DNA of 64,000 bases, taken from the NCBI RefSeq assembly GCF_016862975.1, contig NZ_BONZ01000027.1, forward strand, positions 62,001 to 126,000, read 5' to 3'. Under the pieces are notes generated by a model that saw only the letters and a list, made by a program, of their open reading frames with translations, was not told the origin of the DNA and did no database searches. Each line of letters opens with the position of its first letter. Positions within the stretch are counted from its first letter, which is position 1. A program made the translations under genes and the position numbers. Positions 59,699 through 64,000 of the stretch are shown piece by piece. This stretch comes from Rugosimonospora africana (GTDB lineage: Bacteria; Actinomycetota; Actinomycetes; Mycobacteriales; Micromonosporaceae).

Positions 59699-62600
59699 TC
59701 AGCGCGGGTACGCCTCGAACTCGTACAGCGAGTAGCCGTAGGAGCTGCCTCGGGCGGTTCCGGTCATCCGGACGTACCGTGCGGTGGTCGCCGCGAACGT
59801 GTCGTTGTCGGTACCGCCGTTGCCGGTGGTCGTGGACCAGACCGTCCGCCAGGTGCTGCCGTCGCTGGACACCTCGACGCGGTATCCCGTGGCATAGGCG
59901 TTCTCCCAGCGCAGGATCACCCGGCCGACCGACTGCGCCGACCCCAGGTCCACGCTGATCCACTGGTTGTCGCTCCAGTTGCTGGACCATCGGCTGGTCG
60001 GGTCGCCGTCGGTGGCCTTGCCCGGCGTGTAGCCGGTCAGCAACTGGGTACTCGACGCGCTGGCCGGGCGCCCGGCGGCCAGGTTGGCGATGGCGTTGCC
60101 GCGGTGTGCCGGGAACGACACCACCTGCTGGTACGTCGGGCGGTTCTGCCAGCCGATCGGGGAGTCGGTGATCCCGCCCAGCGGGGACTGGACAATGCTG
60201 TCCGCGCACCACTGGTCGCCCGCGGAGCAGATGTCGTCGCCCGGGTACACCTGGCTGGCCGGCTGCGCCGCCGCCTGGTCCACAGTGGACAGCAGGGTGG
60301 CCCGGCAGGTGGCGAGGTTCCCGCCGCCGCAGTACGTCTGGGTGAGCGGGCCGGCGACCGCCTGGCCGAGTACCGAGCGGAGGTCCTTGCTCACGTAACC
60401 CCACCAGCCGTACTGGAACGAGGATCCCTTGTGCGGCTGGGATTCGTTGGCCGACGCCGGTACGCCGGACGCGGTGCCCTGCTGGCCGCCCGACGGCGAC
60501 TCGTTGACCTGCATCGCGTTCACCAACGAGCCGTAGAGCGGATCGCCGAGCCCGGACCGGAACTCACCGGACACCAGCAGCGGCCACCACGCGTCGAAGA
60601 TGCGGATCGCGTCGGCGTACTGGTAGGTGTGGCTGCCCGGCGAGGATTCGATCCGGTGCGCCCCGGCCGCGTACCACTGCTGGAGCGCGGCCACCGCGGG
60701 ATCGCTGGTCGGCTGGCTGGTCAGTACCCGCAGCAGCAGGCCGAGGTCCTCCTTGGCCCGCAGGTCGACGTTCGCCGCGTCCTCCATCACCTTGACCGCG
60801 TCCGACCGGCTCAGCTTGTGGCCGCCGGCCAGCGCCGCCTTGACCCCGTCGTCGAGCAGCTTCGCGCGCTGCACCGGTCCGAAGCTGAAGTTGCCGTCGG
60901 CCGCGCTGTAGTCCTTGGCCTGCTTGTTGTTCCAGCTGACGTAGTAGTCCTGGTTCACCGACTGGGGATGGGCCGAGGCGGGCAGGTAGGTGGCGGTGTT
61001 GCTGTCCGCGTTCCAGCCGGCCCACTCGTGCGCCGCGTCCGCCACGACCGGGAGGTTCGGGTCGGTGCTTCCCGCCCGCACCGGGTTGAGTCCTGAGTCG
61101 TAGTAGGCGTTCTGGGTCGAGTTGACGTAGAACCAGTTGAACGCGTACCCGACGTTGGCGGCGGCCGCCTGGAAGCCGGCGGCGTCGCTCATCGCCGACG
61201 GGTCGTCGAACATCTGGAAGCCGATCGCCGAGTCGGCCTCGTGCCGGTAGGTCGAGCGCAGCGAGGCGAACACCGTCGGTACCCCGTTCACCGTCCCGCG
61301 CCACGACACCAGCCCGTACTTCGTCCGGTAGGTCACCAGCGTGTAGGAGCCGGACGGGGTCTCGTCGGCCAGGGTCGGCTTCCACGAGTCGGACTGCGCC
61401 AGCCGGTCCATCGCCAGGCACTGGCCGTGGTAGAGGTAGTAGTTCGAGTTCAGGGTCGCCGCGCCGGACGGGTCGCACAGCGGCACCGCGTACGTGTCGG
61501 TCATGTCCTGCTCCGCCGACGTGGCGCTCCACGCGTAGTCCTGCCCGCGGCCGAGCTGTACGTAGAGGTTCAGCCCGGCGAACGCCGCGCCGCGTGCGCT
61601 GATCCCGGGGCCCTGCAACTCCTCCAGCATCAGCAACTGCGGGGAGAAGTACCCGGTCTGCGGACCGAACACGGCGATCGGGTGGCCGGTCGCCGAATCG
61701 GCCGCGGAGATGACCACCGCGTTGGACATGCCCTGGTGGGTCTGGCCGATGGTCAGGCCGGGCAGGACACCGCCCGCCGGCGCCGGCGCGGTCCCGTTCG
61801 ACGCCGAGGACGTCCCGCCTCCGGCCGAGCCGGACGGGTCGGTCACCACCGGCACCGGTGAGGCGCTGCCCCGGTCCGGCAGCACGACGCCGGTCGCGCC
61901 GGCCGGCGCCTGTCCGTACGGGAAACTCTGTCCATTGTGGAGTGTGAGTACCGTCTCGGGGTCGTTCTGCTCGCGGAACGCCTGCCACACCTGGTCGCCG
62001 AGCGCAGGTCCGTACTTCGCCCGGGCCTCCACCCGTACCAGCGCGGACTGCATCTCGGCACCGCCCCCGCCGCCGAACAGGCCGCCGACCACCCCGGCGA
62101 TCGCGATCAGGTCGGTCGGCGTGAACGGCTGCGGGCCGCCCGCGTTGGTGATCGCGTCCAGGTGACCGGTCAGCACGTACTCGCCGGGGCAGTTGACCGG
62201 CCGGGCCGACATGCAGTGCGCGATGTACCCGTTGATGCCGGCCAGGTAGTCGGTCATGTCGGTGTAGAGCTGGGCGCCCCGGGCGCCCTCGGCGCGCAGG
62301 GTGTCCACCTGGGCCGCCAGGTCCGCCTCGGTGTACGGCGAGTTGCGCCAGACGCTCTGCTCCAGCGCCTGGTTGCCCGGTGAGCCCCCGGCGAACGAGG
62401 TCAGCGTGCCGCGGCCGACGTGGCGCAGCAGGTCCATGACGAACAGCCGGTCCTCGGCACCGGCGTATCCGGCGCCGTACATGGTGCCCGCCCGGGTGGT
62501 GCCGGTGACGTGCGGTACGCCGGTGGCCTTGTCTCGCACGATGGTCACGTCCGAGCGCGGGGACTCGGTCGACTCGACCTGGCCGGCCGGTACGCCGAAC

Positions 62601-63061
62601 GAGCTGTCGTTGTAGAACTGGCCGATCTGCTCGTCGGTCAGGCCGGTGTAGCTGTTCAGCAGGTTGGCGTACGCGTCGAGCTGGTCGGCGGAGTGCGCCG
62701 GCCGGGTACCCAGCGCCTGGTGCGCGAGGATGTCGGCGAGCGTGGCGTTGCCGTTCTCGCCGGGCGGCAGGATGTCGTTGCACTGGTCCAGGCAGTAGTC
62801 GTTCGCGACCAGCACGCTGGCCGAGGCCGGCCGGGCGGACAGGAACGGCGCGGTCAGGACCACCGCGCCGGTGGCGATCCCGGCGACGGCGGCGCGTAAC
62901 AGTCGGCTGCGTAACGGGTGGGCGCTCAACGGGTGGGCGCTCGGTTTGTGGGTGCCTACCGGGCGAGCGCCCAGCAGGCGGGTTGGTAGCAAGCGGCGGG
63001 TGAACCGGTGGGGCGCCGAGAGCGCCAGGCTCATCGCGCGCACGACGTGACGACGCGGCAT
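59699..63061 (-). CDS. secreted penicillin acylase-family enzyme with F5/8C domain
   Basis: 1120 residues. A long signal region (LLRAAVAGIATGAVVLTAPFL, cut near ARPASASV) precedes an Ntn-hydrolase precursor. The autocleavage site is expected before Ser446 (HQGMSNAVVIS), which becomes the beta-subunit nucleophile. The last ~130 residues form a discoidin/F5-8 type C domain (NLAAGRPASASSTQLLTGY, ISVDLGSAQSVGRVILRW) that may bind polysaccharide. The family hydrolyses amides: penicillins, acyl-homoserine lactones or cyclic lipopeptides. Which one is not readable. ATG 63061 has gaaggga upstream. The signal region holds a 15-bp repeat (aacgggtgggcgctc). Confidence 0.92.
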   Translation of the reverse strand: MPRRHVVRAMSLALSAPHRFTRRLLPTRLLGARPVGTHKPSAHPLSAHPLRSRLLRAAVAGIATGAVVLTAPFLSARPASASVLVANDYCLDQCNDILPPGENGNATLADILAHQALGTRPAHSADQLDAYANLLNSYTGLTDEQIGQFYNDSSFGVPAGQVESTESPRSDVTIVRDKATGVPHVTGTTRAGTMYGAGYAGAEDRLFVMDLLRHVGRGTLTSFAGGSPGNQALEQSVWRNSPYTEADLAAQVDTLRAEGARGAQLYTDMTDYLAGINGYIAHCMSARPVNCPGEYVLTGHLDAITNAGGPQPFTPTDLIAIAGVVGGLFGGGGGAEMQSALVRVEARAKYGPALGDQVWQAFREQNDPETVLTLHNGQSFPYGQAPAGATGVVLPDRGSASPVPVVTDPSGSAGGGTSSASNGTAPAPAGGVLPGLTIGQTHQGMSNAVVISAADSATGHPIAVFGPQTGYFSPQLLMLEELQGPGISARGAAFAGLNLYVQLGRGQDYAWSATSAEQDMTDTYAVPLCDPSGAATLNSNYYLYHGQCLAMDRLAQSDSWKPTLADETPSGSYTLVTYRTKYGLVSWRGTVNGVPTVFASLRSTYRHEADSAIGFQMFDDPSAMSDAAGFQAAAANVGYAFNWFYVNSTQNAYYDSGLNPVRAGSTDPNLPVVADAAHEWAGWNADSNTATYLPASAHPQSVNQDYYVSWNNKQAKDYSAADGNFSFGPVQRAKLLDDGVKAALAGGHKLSRSDAVKVMEDAANVDLRAKEDLGLLLRVLTSQPTSDPAVAALQQWYAAGAHRIESSPGSHTYQYADAIRIFDAWWPLLVSGEFRSGLGDPLYGSLVNAMQVNESPSGGQQGTASGVPASANESQPHKGSSFQYGWWGYVSKDLRSVLGQAVAGPLTQTYCGGGNLATCRATLLSTVDQAAAQPASQVYPGDDICSAGDQWCADSIVQSPLGGITDSPIGWQNRPTYQQVVSFPAHRGNAIANLAAGRPASASSTQLLTGYTPGKATDGDPTSRWSSNWSDNQWISVDLGSAQSVGRVILRWENAYATGYRVEVSSDGSTWRTVWSTTTGNGGTDNDTFAATTARYVRMTGTARGSSYGYSLYEFEAYPR

Positions 63062-63297
63062 GGCTGCGGTTCCCTTCAGGCGGGCCGGGGCGTGCGCCGC
63101 GCCCGACCAGGATGTGAATGGGGTTCGCATACCGGATGGTAAGTTCTCACGGATCGACGGTGCCGAATGTCGAGGTTTGATTCACATGGTGCAGATGACG
63201 GCAAACGGGACGAGCTGTCGACGGCCACCGGGCGACCCCGACATTTCGCGACCTAGGTGACTGGCGCCGGCAAACCCGGAAGTGCGATTGTCGTGCG

Positions 63298-64000
63298 GTG
63301 GAGAGCGCAGCCGATCTCGAACTCGACAATGCGGACACCGGTGCGCCGGCCGCGGCCGGCGCCGCGTCGCAGGCCGGTGGCATGCCGGCGGGCACGGGCG
63401 CGCCCGCCGGGAAGGGCGCACAGGCCGCGAAGAACACCCCGGCCGGCAAGGCCGCTCCGGCTGCCCGGAGCGCTTCGGCTGCCGAGAGCGCCCCGGCTGA
63501 GAAGAGCGGCGCGGCTGAGAAGAGCGCCCCGGCTGCCCAGAGCGCCGGGACGGTCAGGGGCGCGGCGGCCAAGAGCGGCGCGGGCGGCCGGAGAGGGCCG
63601 GCTGCCGGGGCCGCCCAGCCCGCCAGACCAGCCCAGACCGCCAGACCCGCCCAGACCGCCAGGACCGCACAGACAGCCAGGAACGCCCAGACCGGCAGGA
63701 ATGCCCCGGCCGGTCGGGGCACGCCGGGCGAGACCGCGTCGGCGGTCGAGGGCGACGCCGCGCTGAGCTGGGCCGCACGGGTGCAGCGGCTGGAGGCCGA
63801 GTTGGCCGGACTGCGCCGGGCGATGCGCGGCCGGGCGCTGATCGAGCAGGCCAAGGGGCTGCTCGCCGGTACCCTCGACTGCACGCCGGACGCCGCGTTC
63901 GAGCACCTCTCCCGGCTGTCCCAGCACGAGAACCGCCGGCTGGTCGAGGTGGCGGCCCGGATCATGGGTACCGCCGTCCCCGCCGGCCTCGACGATCCCG
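63298..64000 (+). CDS. ANTAR-domain protein, cut by window end
   Basis: Reading frame open from GTG 63298 through base 64000 without a stop, so the 3' end is missing. The first ~155 residues are Ala/Gly/Pro-rich with Lys, Gln and Arg and contain pentapeptide runs (AQTAR, AQTAR, AQTGR). Then ARVQRLEAELAGLRRAM forms a coiled coil leading into the RNA-binding ANTAR domain (GRALIEQAKGLLAGTLDC, TPDAAFEHLSRLSQHENRRL). ANTAR proteins bind twin hairpins in mRNA and prevent termination. No GAF or receiver domain precedes it. The 236-base gap before it probably holds both promoters of the divergent pair. Confidence 0.82.
   Translation, partial: MESAADLELDNADTGAPAAAGAASQAGGMPAGTGAPAGKGAQAAKNTPAGKAAPAARSASAAESAPAEKSGAAEKSAPAAQSAGTVRGAAAKSGAGGRRGPAAGAAQPARPAQTARPAQTARTAQTARNAQTGRNAPAGRGTPGETASAVEGDAALSWAARVQRLEAELAGLRRAMRGRALIEQAKGLLAGTLDCTPDAAFEHLSRLSQHENRRLVEVAARIMGTAVPAGLDDP

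Overview
The window is high-GC DNA with many GTG starts, 4-base GTGA/ATGA gene overlaps and dense coding on both strands. This, together with an Scr1/DUF397 pair, a BTAD (SARP/AfsR-type) regulator, PucR, ANTAR and MEDS proteins, class F sortase, GH74 xyloglucanase and a hopanoid operon, points to a filamentous actinomycete, most likely Micromonosporaceae (inference; no rRNA gene is present). No tRNA, rRNA, insertion sequence, CRISPR array or prophage was seen.

Layout. 1-10 kb: the 3' part of a ClpC-like unfoldase gene, small and acetyltransferase genes, a PrsW-type membrane protease, a 68-bp hairpin element in a repeat-rich gap, an SDR, a DMT-type exporter, a VC0807-like membrane protein, and a fused PAP2 phosphatase/acyl-CoA:diacylglycerol acyltransferase. 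10-20.7 kb: a hopanoid operon (hpnC, hpnD, hpnE, polyprenyl synthase, shc, an HpnG-IspH fusion, hpnH, dxs), divergent from a PucR regulator. It combines squalene synthesis, cyclisation, side-chain addition and two MEP-pathway enzymes that supply the precursor. 20.7-31.7 kb: GNAT, DUF6232, Scr1/DUF397, a large BTAD regulator with an internal repeat expansion, a cupin/JmjC oxygenase coupled to an Asp/Gly-rich repetitive small protein, a DHA2-type exporter with its TetR regulator, and a Fur/Zur regulator. 31.7-47.4 kb: PolX, secreted GH74-CBM2, an alpha/beta hydrolase, a Zn/Mn-type ABC importer whose promoter carries a Zur-like box, a PAC2 protein, a decayed Clp-N fragment, a MEDS-STAS plus HATPase pair, NAD kinase, glucose dehydrogenase and a GH15 enzyme. 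47.5-64 kb: an NYN/PIN-like protein, a fused double ABC exporter with a MarR regulator and twin operators, a DUF4397-sortase F-Ser/Thr kinase operon, a SpoU-type RNA methyltransferase, a TIGR03086 protein, an NfeD-flotillin pair, a secreted penicillin-acylase-family enzyme with a discoidin domain, and the start of an ANTAR protein that runs off the end.

A theme runs through the window. Short tandem duplications (12-63 bp) recur, often spanning a stop codon (seven loci) or expanding linkers in 15- or 18-bp steps; one 13-bp duplication helped break a Clp-N gene. The points I consider most worth following are the HpnG-IspH fusion, the oxygenase/repetitive-peptide pair, the 68-bp hairpin element and this duplication habit.
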